Positions 1 through 8,428 of a DNA stretch of 10,599 nucleotides are shown here, in pieces. The position numbers and the translations under genes are program-made. The stretch is taken from contig JAMNXK010000037.1 in assembly GCA_023653245.1 (NCBI GenBank), positions 1-10,599 on the forward strand, given 5' to 3'. This stretch comes from Tagaea sp. GTDB lineage: Bacteria; Pseudomonadota; Alphaproteobacteria; CACIAM-22H2. Position 1 is the first letter of the stretch, and the number at the start of each line of letters is the position of its first letter. The notes beneath the pieces are model-generated. The model was not told the DNA's origin, did not search any database, and saw only the letters and a program-made list of their open reading frames with translations.

Positions 1-1337
1 CGCACAAGCAGTTCGTCGATTTCCGCCTCTTGGATCACCAAAGGCGGGCAGACCGCCAGGCGATTGTCGAACAACGGGCGGACGATCAGCCCGGCGGCTT
101 CGCAGGCCTTGGCGACCAAAGGCGCCACGGCTTGCGTCGTCTCGAAGAAGGTCTTCGAGCCCTTGTGTTTGACCATCTGCAGCCCGGCGATCAACCCGAC
201 TCCCGAAACCTCGCCGACCAAGGGATGATCCGCGAGTTTCCGCAAGCCGGCCTGCAGCCGTGGGCCCACCTTGCGCACATGGCCGACGATGTCGCGTTCG
301 GCGTAGATCTTGAGCGTCTCGATGGCGACGGCAGCCGGAACCGGATGGGCCGAGTAGGTGTAGCCGTGGCCGAACGTGCCGATCTTCTCGGACTGTTTGA
401 CCATGTCGTCCCAAATCGCCTCGGTCACCATCACGGCCGAGATCGGCAGATAGGCCGAGGACAGCGCTTTGGCGCAAGTCAGGATGTCCGGGCGGATATC
501 GAAGGTCTGGCAGCCCCACATATTGCCCGTGCGCCCGAAGCCGCAGATCACCTCGTCGGCGACCAGCAGGATGCCGTATTTCTTCAAGATCGGCTGGATG
601 CGCGCGAAATACCCGTGCGGCGGCACGATGGCGCCGCCGGCCCCCATCACGGGTTCGACGAACATCGCCGCGATCGTCTCGGGCCCTTCGGCGAGGATCA
701 GTTTTTCGAGATTGTCGGCAAGCCGCGCGGCGTAGGCGTCTTCGCTTTCGCCGGGTGCCGCGTGCTTGTAGTGGTGCGGCGTGTCGGCATAGGCGACGGG
801 GAAGATCGGCAGGTCGAAATCGCGCTGATTGGCGGGCAGGCGGGTGAGCGAGGCCGAGGCGATGGTCACGCCGTGATAGGCCTTCTCGCGCGACAGGATC
901 TTTTTGCGCCGGGGCTCGCCCTTGGCGTTCGAGACGTACCAGACGAGCTTGATCGCCGTGTCGTTGGCTTCCGAGCCGGAATTGGCGAAGAAGATCTTCG
1001 ACATCGGCACCGGCGCCAATTCCTTGAGCATCTCGGCGAGCACGACGCCCGGTTCGTGCGATTTACCCGCGAAAATATGGTAATAAGGCAGCTCGCGCAT
1101 CTGCTTGGCGGCGGCATCGGCCAGACGCGTCTCGTCGAAGCCCAGCGACGCGCACCACAGCCCCGCCAAGCCTTCGATGTATTCCTTGCCGTTGTCGTCG
1201 ACGACATAGACGCCGCGCCCCTTGGAAATCACCACCGGCCCATCGGTCTGATGGGTCTTGAGGTTGGTGTAAGGGTGGACGAGGGCGGCGATATCGCGCG
1301 CGGCCAGCGAATTGCCGCGCGGGCGCAGATCGTTCAT
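1..1337 (-). CDS. Class III PLP-dependent aminotransferase (omega-amino acid/polyamine:pyruvate type), C-terminus cut by window edge
   Basis: Reading right to left from ATG at 1335-1337, 445 codons stay open to the window edge. About 10-20 residues should be missing, as the family is usually about 450-460 aa. The product is a fold-type I, cytosolic PLP transaminase moving an amino group from an amine or omega-amino acid to pyruvate or another keto acid. Visible motifs are GLAGLWC (56-62, substrate-pocket Trp), NSGSEAND (119-126, cofactor phosphate), YHG (154-156, ring stacking), DEVICGFGRTG (261-271, Asp261 to the PLP nitrogen), catalytic Lys290 in CAKALSSAY, TYSAHP (327-332) and Arg420, a candidate carboxylate-binding 'flipping' arginine. 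GGGGAG lies 8 nt before the start. It is divergent from an ABC importer, suggesting it processes an imported amine or peptide-derived compound. The pattern resembles SpuC-like and omega-transaminases; the exact substrate cannot be read from sequence. Confidence 0.93.
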   Translation of the reverse strand, partial: MNDLRPRGNSLAARDIAALVHPYTNLKTHQTDGPVVISKGRGVYVVDDNGKEYIEGLAGLWCASLGFDETRLADAAAKQMRELPYYHIFAGKSHEPGVVLAEMLKELAPVPMSKIFFANSGSEANDTAIKLVWYVSNAKGEPRRKKILSREKAYHGVTIASASLTRLPANQRDFDLPIFPVAYADTPHHYKHAAPGESEDAYAARLADNLEKLILAEGPETIAAMFVEPVMGAGGAIVPPHGYFARIQPILKKYGILLVADEVICGFGRTGNMWGCQTFDIRPDILTCAKALSSAYLPISAVMVTEAIWDDMVKQSEKIGTFGHGYTYSAHPVPAAVAIETLKIYAERDIVGHVRKVGPRLQAGLRKLADHPLVGEVSGVGLIAGLQMVKHKGSKTFFETTQAVAPLVAKACEAAGLIVRPLFDNRLAVCPPLVIQEAEIDELLV

Positions 1338-1345
1338 GGGCAAAG

Positions 1346-1351
1346 CTCCCC
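1346..1351 (-). promoter_or_regulatory. Ribosome binding site of the aminotransferase
   Basis: The minus strand reads GGGGAG here, 8 nt before the ATG at 1337. This supports the chosen start. Confidence 0.6.
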
Positions 1352-1363
1352 GAAAGAGAGCCG

Positions 1364-1392
1364 ACTTTAGCGCATGGACGCCGGCCTGTCGC
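1364..1392 (-). promoter_or_regulatory. Candidate sigma-70 promoter for the aminotransferase
   Basis: On the minus strand GCGACA (1392-1387, 4/6 to TTGACA) and TAAAGT (1369-1364, 4/6 to TATAAT) are separated by exactly 17 nt. Transcription would start near 1357, giving a leader of about 20 nt that still contains the GGGGAG ribosome site. Partial matches like this occur by chance, so confidence is limited. Confidence 0.35.
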
Positions 1393-1496
1393 GCGTTCCG
1401 CAGAAGTTCTTGCGTCGCATCAAGATTCGTTTGCTTTCGGATGGGGACGCGCTACGAAATGCCTATTCGGGCGGCAAGCCCTCGCGCGGACAAGAA

Positions 1497-1515
1497 TTGG
1501 CAAGGAAGTTGCCAA
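1497..1515. promoter_or_regulatory. Palindromic sigma-54-type promoter element or operator between divergent genes
   Basis: TTGGCAAGGAAGTTGCCAA is a perfect 7-bp inverted repeat with a 5-bp centre. Read rightwards it also fits the sigma-54 (RpoN) -24/-12 pattern YTGGCACG-N4-TTGCW: GG at 1499-1500 and GC at 1511-1512 are separated by exactly 10 nt, with mismatches only at the C of GGCAC and the final W. Transcription would start near 1523, upstream of the importer operon. Because it is palindromic, the leftward reading also keeps GG-N10-GC, pointing at the aminotransferase. It could instead be the operator of a dimeric regulator. No enhancer-binding-protein site was recognised nearby. Confidence 0.5.
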
Positions 1516-1565
1516 CGCCGTGCGGTGGTTTTCCGGCCGGACGATTCCGGGAGACCCCCCCTTGC

Positions 1566-1591
1566 GGATGCCGGCGAACAGGACGGCATCC
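1566..1591 (+). promoter_or_regulatory. Leader hairpin just before the binding-protein ribosome site
   Basis: GGATGCCG (1566-1573) and CGGCATCC (1584-1591) are perfect complements around a 10-nt loop. The stem ends 6 nt before the Shine-Dalgarno sequence at 1598-1604. It could stabilise the 5' end of the message or tune initiation. It matches no riboswitch class I recognise and has no T run, so it is not a simple terminator. Confidence 0.45.
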
Positions 1592-1597
1592 CCACCA

Positions 1598-1604
1598 TGA
1601 GGAG
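1598..1604 (+). promoter_or_regulatory. Ribosome binding site of the binding-protein gene
   Basis: TGAGGAG lies 6 nt before ATG 1611. It decides the start: the frame stays open upstream to 1374, but only the 1611 start has a good ribosome site and puts a signal peptide at the N-terminus. Confidence 0.8.
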
Positions 1605-1610
1605 ACCTCG

Positions 1611-3218
1611 ATGACCATCCAACTGGGCCGCTGGGCCCGAACCGCCATCGCCGCGGGCGCCGTTGCGCTCGTCGGCGCGGCGCTCGTTCCGCAGGCCGAC
1701 GCGCGCACCTTCCGCATGTCGGTGTCGGGCGACGCCAACACGATGGACCCGCACTCGCAGAACGCGGGCAACGTGACGCTGCTGCTGCGCCAGATCTACG
1801 AACCGCTGGTGATGCGCGGCAAGAAGCTGGAGATCGAGCCGGGCTTGGCGACCGCCTGGCAGCAGATGGAGCCGACGCGCTGGCGCTTCACGCTGCGCCC
1901 CAATGTGCGCTTCTCCAACGGCAACGCCTTCAACGCGGACGACGTGGTCTATTCGATCCAGCGTTCGCTGCACGAATTCTCGCAATACGGCATCTTCACC
2001 GACACGATCGGCGAAGCGGTCAAGGTCAACGACCTGACCGTCGACATCATCACCAAAGTCGCCGACCCGGTGCTGATCGACAAGCTTACCCAGGTCTACA
2101 TGATGGATTTGGAGTGGAGCCAGCAGAACAACGCCATGCGTCCGCAGAACGTGCGCGGCCGCGAGGAAGCGTTCACCGGCCGCAACGCGATGGGCACCGG
2201 GCCGTTCATGGTCCGCAGCCGCGAGCCCGACGTGCGCACGGTGCTGGTCCAGAACCCGTCGTGGTGGAACAACGCCGCGCGCGAGTCGAACGTGACGGAA
2301 ATCGTGTTCCAGCCGATCGCCTCGGCCGCGACGCGCACCGCCGCCTTGCGCTCGGGCGAGATCGACTTCGTGCTCGACCCGCCGGTGCAGGACGTGCCGC
2401 AGCTTCAAGCCGCGCAAGGCTTGAAGGTGGTCACGGGGCCGGAAGTCCGCACGATTTTCTTCGCCATGGACACCAGCCGCGACGAGCTGCAGTACTCGTC
2501 GGTGAAGGGGCGCAATCCCTTCAAGGACGTGCGCGTGCGCCTGGCGATGTACCACGCGATCAACATCGACGCGATCCACACCCGCGTGATGCGCGGCCAG
2601 TCGATCAACACCGGTGCGATGTATCCCGACGCGGTCAACGGCTATTCCAAGGATTGGGACAAGCGCTACGCCTTCAACCTCGCCGAAGCGCGCAATCTGA
2701 TGCGCCAAGCGGGTTACGCCGACGGGTTCGAAGTCACGCTCGACTGCCCGAACAACCGCTACATCAACGACGAGGCGATCTGCCAAGCGGCCGTGGCGAT
2801 GTGGGCGCAGATCGGCATCCGCGCCAATCTGAACGCGCAGCCCCTGGCAACGTTCTTCCCCAAGATCCAGCGCGACGACACGTCGCTGTATCTGCTGGGC
2901 TGGGGCGTGCCGACCTACGACGCGCTCTACTCGTTGCAGTCGCTTCTGCGCACCCGCGACGGCCAGCCGGGCAACGGCATCTGGAACCACGGCAGGTTCT
3001 CGGATCCGGATTTCGACCGTCTGATCGACCGGGTGAAGCTGGAGACCAACGCCAACGCGCGTCGCGGCTACATCGCCGAGATCAACAAGCTCTATCACGA
3101 GCGCGTCCCGCACATCCCGCTGCATCACCAGATGATCCCCTGGGCTATGCGCTCGAACGTGGACGTCGTCCATCGCGCGGACAACCAGCTCGAAGTGAAG
3201 TGGGTCAAGGTCAACTGA
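1611..3218 (+). CDS. Periplasmic substrate-binding protein of a peptide/nickel-type ABC importer (DppA/OppA family)
   Basis: The 535-aa product is a family 5 extracellular solute-binding protein (SBP_bac_5). It captures a peptide or related compound in the periplasm and delivers it to the permeases encoded next. Residues 1-31 form a Sec signal peptide: a basic start with Arg7 and Arg10, an Ala/Val/Leu-rich core, then ADA before Arg32. There is no lipobox Cys, so the mature protein is soluble. The mature region shows family features such as DPHSQNAGN, IYEPLV, the GLATAWQ and WRFTLRPNVRFSNG stretch and ADDVVYSI. Length is normal for the family. Cys379 and Cys391 (CX11C) could form a disulfide in the periplasm. 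It is first in a five-gene operon and separated from the second gene by a strong hairpin. Substrate cannot be assigned; dipeptides, oligopeptides, glutathione and opines all use this family. Confidence 0.93.
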   Translation: MTIQLGRWARTAIAAGAVALVGAALVPQADARTFRMSVSGDANTMDPHSQNAGNVTLLLRQIYEPLVMRGKKLEIEPGLATAWQQMEPTRWRFTLRPNVRFSNGNAFNADDVVYSIQRSLHEFSQYGIFTDTIGEAVKVNDLTVDIITKVADPVLIDKLTQVYMMDLEWSQQNNAMRPQNVRGREEAFTGRNAMGTGPFMVRSREPDVRTVLVQNPSWWNNAARESNVTEIVFQPIASAATRTAALRSGEIDFVLDPPVQDVPQLQAAQGLKVVTGPEVRTIFFAMDTSRDELQYSSVKGRNPFKDVRVRLAMYHAINIDAIHTRVMRGQSINTGAMYPDAVNGYSKDWDKRYAFNLAEARNLMRQAGYADGFEVTLDCPNNRYINDEAICQAAVAMWAQIGIRANLNAQPLATFFPKIQRDDTSLYLLGWGVPTYDALYSLQSLLRTRDGQPGNGIWNHGRFSDPDFDRLIDRVKLETNANARRGYIAEINKLYHERVPHIPLHHQMIPWAMRSNVDVVHRADNQLEVKWVKVN

Positions 3219-3228
3219 CCTCGGGCCC

Positions 3229-3268
3229 GGGACCCCGGCGGGCATCCGCCCGCCGGGGCCTCCCTTTT
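3229..3268 (+). terminator. Intra-operon hairpin with T run (partial terminator or mRNA stabiliser)
   Basis: An 11-bp perfect GC stem (3233-3243 with 3248-3258, loop ATCC) can be extended by GGGA (3229-3232) pairing with TCCC (3261-3264) across a 2-nt CC bulge. TTTT follows at 3265-3268. It starts about 10 nt after the binding-protein stop and ends 11 nt before the first permease ATG. The T run is short, so partial termination or 3'-end protection of the upstream message fits better than full termination. Confidence 0.7.
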
Positions 3269-3279
3269 GGGATCGAACG

Positions 3280-4272
3280 ATGATCGCCTTCGTCATCCGC
3301 CGTCTGTTGCAAGCCGTGCTGGTCATGCTGGCCGTGGGCTTCGTGGCGTTTTCGCTGTTCGCCTATGTGGGCGATCCGGTCGCGATCATGCTCGGCCAGG
3401 ATTTCACGCAAGAGGCGCGCGAACGCCTGATCCGCGAGCTCGGCCTCGATCAGCCTTTCGTCGTCCAGTATTTCCGCTTCGTGGTCGCGGCCGCGCAAGG
3501 CGAGTTCGGCATTTCCTACCGCCTGGCGCGGCCCGTCACCGACCTGCTGGTCGAGCGCCTGCCCGCCACGCTCGAGCTTTCGCTGTGCGCCGCGGCGATC
3601 GCGCTGTTCGTCGGCGTGCCGCTGGGCGTCTACACGGGCCTCAAGCGCGACACGTGGCTGTCGCGCTTTTTCCTGACCGTCAGCCTGGTCGGCGTGTCGC
3701 TGCCGACCTTCCTGATCGGCATCCTGCTGATCCTCGTGTTCTCGGTCATGCTCGGCTGGCTGCCGTCCTTCGGGCGCGGCACGGTCGTGCAGGTCGGCTG
3801 GTGGTCGACCGGGTTCCTGACCACGTCGGGCTTGCGCGCGCTGATCCTGCCTTCGATCACGCTGGCGCTGTTCCAGCTCACGCTCATCATGCGCCTCGTG
3901 CGCTCGGAGATGCTCGAAGTCCTGCGCACCGACTACATCAAGTTCGCGCGCGCGCGGGGCTTGCGCAACCGCGCGGTCAATTTCGGGCACGCGCTCAAGA
4001 ACACGCTCGTGCCGGTCATCACCATCACCGGGCTGCAGCTCGGCGGCATCATCGCCTTCGCGATCGTGACCGAGACGGTGTTCCAGTGGCCCGGCATGGG
4101 CTTCCTGTTCATCCAATCGGTCCAGTCGGCGGACATTCCGGTGATGTCGGCCTATCTGGTGATGATCGCGTTCTTCTTCGTGGTGATCAATCTGGTGGTC
4201 GATCTGCTGTACTACGCGGTCGACCCGCGCCTGCGCATCGACAAGGGTGCCGCGGGCGGGCACGGGCATTGA
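3280..4272 (+). CDS. dppB: ABC peptide importer permease 1 (DppB-like)
   Basis: The 330-aa product is an inner-membrane permease of the binding-protein-dependent transport family (BPD_transp_1) that pairs with the next gene's product to form the channel. Hydrophobic segments lie near residues 9-30, 98-122, 129-160, 188-208, 244-268 and 288-315, giving about six helices. The cytoplasmic EAA loop that docks the ATPases is near 218-246 (YIKFARARGL, with conserved Gly227, through KNTLVP). The N-terminal layout (FVIRRLLQAVLVMLAVG, then GLDQPFVVQYFRFV) is typical of DppB/OppB. The ribosome site is weak (GGGA, 7 nt before ATG). The start lies just after the hairpin that ends the binding-protein gene. 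Substrate specificity is set by the binding protein and is unknown. Confidence 0.93.
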   Translation: MIAFVIRRLLQAVLVMLAVGFVAFSLFAYVGDPVAIMLGQDFTQEARERLIRELGLDQPFVVQYFRFVVAAAQGEFGISYRLARPVTDLLVERLPATLELSLCAAAIALFVGVPLGVYTGLKRDTWLSRFFLTVSLVGVSLPTFLIGILLILVFSVMLGWLPSFGRGTVVQVGWWSTGFLTTSGLRALILPSITLALFQLTLIMRLVRSEMLEVLRTDYIKFARARGLRNRAVNFGHALKNTLVPVITITGLQLGGIIAFAIVTETVFQWPGMGFLFIQSVQSADIPVMSAYLVMIAFFFVVINLVVDLLYYAVDPRLRIDKGAAGGHGH

Positions 4273-4281
4273 GGGGAAGGG
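4271..4281 (+). promoter_or_regulatory. Ribosome binding site of permease 2
   Basis: The purine-rich stretch GAGGGGAAGGG overlaps the stop codon of permease 1 and precedes ATG 4287. It fixes the second permease start; the same frame is open far upstream, but there it only overlaps the first permease out of frame. Confidence 0.6.
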
Positions 4282-4286
4282 CGATC

Positions 4287-5198
4287 ATGGACATCGTGCG
4301 CCGCGCGCTCGACTCGGACGTCTATTACAGCTTCAAGCGCTCGCCCGTGGTGGTGACCGCGGCGATCGTCACGCTGCTGGTGTTCGCGGGCGCGGTGTTC
4401 GCGCCTTTGATCGCGCCGCAGAACCCGTTCGATCTGCGCCAGCTCAATCTGATGGACGCCTCGCTGCCCCCGATCTGGTCGGCCGAGGGCGATCCGCGCT
4501 ATCCGCTGGGCACCGACACCCAAGGCCGCGACGTGTTCTCGACGATCCTGTTCGGCAGCCGGATTTCGCTGCTGGTCGGTTTCCTGTCGGTCATCTTCGC
4601 GATGGTGCTGGGCGTGAGCTTGGGGCTGATCGCGGGCTATCTGGGCGGCACGGTGGACGCGGTGATCATGCGCGTGGCCGACGTGCAGCTTTCCTTCCCG
4701 GCGATCCTGATCGCGCTGTTGATCGACGGCGTGGCGCGCGTGGTGATCCCGCGCGAGATGCATCACGAGATCGCGATCTACGTGCTGATTCTCGCCATCG
4801 GCTTTTCGGGCTGGGTGCAATACGCGCGCACGGTGCGCGGCTCGTGCCTGGTCGAGAAAAGCAAGGAATACGTCCAAGCCGCGCGGGTCATCGGCCGGCA
4901 TCCGGTGGCGATCATGGCCCAGCACGTGCTGCCCAACGTGATGGGCCCGGTGCTGGTCATCGCGACCATCCATCTGGCGCTGGCCATCATCACCGAGGCG
5001 ACCTTGTCGTTCCTGGGCGTGGGCGTGCCGCCGACCCAGCCTTCGCTCGGCACGCTCATCCGCATCGGCAACAACTACCTGTTCTCGGGCGAATGGTGGA
5101 TCACGGTTTTCCCGGGTCTGGCACTGGTGATCATGGTGCTCGCGGTCAATCTGCTCGGCGATTGGCTGCGCGACGCCCTCAATCCGAAACTGCGTTGA
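4287..5198 (+). CDS. dppC: ABC peptide importer permease 2 (DppC-like)
   Basis: The 303-aa product is the second inner-membrane channel subunit. The N-terminus matches the OppC_N region: a short cytoplasmic tail, YSFKRSPVVV, then a first helix near 21-43 ending in APLIAPQNPFD, followed by the conserved periplasmic stretch YPLGTDTQGRDVFSTILFGSR (about 72-92). The transport domain follows, with an EAA loop near 194-216 (EYVQAARVIG, Gly203, then VLPN). The C-terminus NLLGDWLRDALNPKLR is classic for DppC/OppC. It begins 14 nt after the first permease stop and ends 4 nt before the first ATPase start, so it is co-transcribed with both. Confidence 0.94.
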   Translation: MDIVRRALDSDVYYSFKRSPVVVTAAIVTLLVFAGAVFAPLIAPQNPFDLRQLNLMDASLPPIWSAEGDPRYPLGTDTQGRDVFSTILFGSRISLLVGFLSVIFAMVLGVSLGLIAGYLGGTVDAVIMRVADVQLSFPAILIALLIDGVARVVIPREMHHEIAIYVLILAIGFSGWVQYARTVRGSCLVEKSKEYVQAARVIGRHPVAIMAQHVLPNVMGPVLVIATIHLALAIITEATLSFLGVGVPPTQPSLGTLIRIGNNYLFSGEWWITVFPGLALVIMVLAVNLLGDWLRDALNPKLR

Positions 5199-5202
5199 TC
5201 CG

Positions 5203-7219
<2,017 letters not shown>

Positions 7220-7223
<4 letters not shown>

Positions 7224-8428
7224 GCGCCGCCGCGCCGGACGGGCAGCGTCGAATTCTCGAGTTTCGCGACCAGCCGGTCGCCATGCGCGCGATCGACGAC
7301 CTCGACCGTCGCCTCGACCGTCACCGCGCGCGCCGAGCGCTCGGTGAACGTGCGCTGGTGCTCGACCTCGACGATGTTGCCGCCCGCTTCGCCGATCTTG
7401 CCCGCGAGATCGGCGAGCGCGCCGGGCCGGTCGGCGATGTCGATCGACAGGCGCAGCAAGCGCCCGTCGCGCGCCAGCCCGCGCAGCAGCACGCTCGACA
7501 GAATGCGCGTGTCGATATTGCCGCCGCACAGCACCAGGCCCAGTTTCCGGCCCTTGAAGCGCTCGGGATAGGCGAGCACGGCGGCGAGGCCGGCCGCACC
7601 GGCGCCCTCGGCCACGGTCTTTTCGATTTCGATCAGCAGCACGATCGCGCGCTCGATCTCCAGCTCGTCCACGACCAGAACGTCGCCGACCAGTTTCTCG
7701 ACCAGCGGCCAGCACGCCGCCCCGATATCGCCGACCGCGATGCCTTCGGCGATGGTCGTGCCGCCGGTGCGCACGGGCTTGCCCGCCTTGCGCTGGGCGG
7801 CCGAGGCGAAGGCCTCGACCTCCACGCCCACGATGTCGATGCCGGCGTCGATCGACTTGGCGGCGACCGCACAGCCCGCGATCATCCCGCCGCCGCCGAT
7901 GGGGACCACCAGCGTGTCCAGATCGGGCCAGTCGGCGAGCATCTCCAGCGCCAGCGTGCCTTGGCCCGCCATGATCGCCGGATCGTCGTAGGGATGGACG
8001 AAAACGAGATTCTCGCGCGCCGCCAGATCGCGCGCGAAGGCCGCGGCCTCGGCGAGCGTCTCGCCTTCGAGCAGCACGCGCGCGTCGTGATCGCGGGTGC
8101 GCGCGACCTTGGTGAAGGGCGTGGCCTTGGGCATCACGATGGTGGCCGCGATCCCCAGACGCTTGGCGTGGTAGGCGACGGCCTGGGCGTGGTTGCCCGC
8201 CGACATCGCGATCACGCCGCGCGCGCGCTCGGCCGGCGAAAGCAGCATGAGCTTGTTGAGCGCGCCGCGCTCCTTGAACGAGGCGACGTATTGATGGTTC
8301 TCGAACTTGATGCGCACGTCCGCACCGGTCAGCGCCGACAGCGTCGCCGAGCGCAAGGTCGGCGTGCGCAGGACTTGGCCGTCGATGCGCGCGGCGGCCG
8401 CGCGGATGTCGCCGATCGAGAGGGTCAT
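7220..8428 (-). CDS. ilvA: Threonine dehydratase (threonine ammonia-lyase) with one C-terminal ACT domain
   Basis: The 402-aa product is a cytosolic PLP enzyme that deaminates threonine to 2-oxobutanoate and ammonia, the entry step to isoleucine or threonine breakdown. Visible features are catalytic Lys52 in ASFKERGALNK, SAGNHAQ (76-82), the PLP-phosphate glycine loop GGGG (178-181) and CGGNID (301-306). A single ACT-like regulatory domain (about 325-402, LSIDIADRPGALADLAGKIG) follows. The length matches the 400-aa one-ACT type rather than the roughly 510-aa two-domain biosynthetic IlvA, so regulation may differ from classic isoleucine inhibition. ATG 8428 overlaps the upstream manC stop as ATGA. 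The same frame stays open far upstream but there only overlaps manC. Some relatives use serine or hydroxy-aspartate, so the substrate is likely but unproven. Confidence 0.92.

Noticed and set aside
30..1370. Long plus-strand open frame opposite the aminotransferase
   Set aside because: Its translation is Arg/Gly/His/Asp-rich with no family pattern, while the minus frame gives a textbook class III aminotransferase.
1431..1459. Possible plus-strand sigma-70 promoter (TTGCTT ... TACGAA)
   Set aside because: Only about 3/6 matches in each box with 16-nt spacing; weaker than the nearby sigma-54-like element.
1532..1541. 10-bp palindrome TCCGGCCGGA in the divergent region
   Set aside because: Short self-complementary GC words are expected by chance at this composition and it matches no known site.
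1374..1610. 79-residue N-terminal extension of the binding protein
   Set aside because: The extension covers the promoter, hairpin and ribosome site and would bury the signal peptide. ATG 1611 has TGAGGAG at good spacing.
1452..3326. 624-codon minus-strand open frame over the binding-protein gene
   Set aside because: An antisense shadow produced by GC-rich codon bias; low-complexity Arg/His/Val-rich translation with no domain.
3944..3957. Alternating CG run in the first permease gene
   Set aside because: It encodes the Ala-Arg-rich EAA loop with preferred codons; nothing beyond composition is needed to explain it.
3267..4286. Upstream extension of the second permease through the first permease
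   Set aside because: It is the out-of-frame reading of the first permease. The real second permease starts at 4287 after a purine-rich ribosome site.
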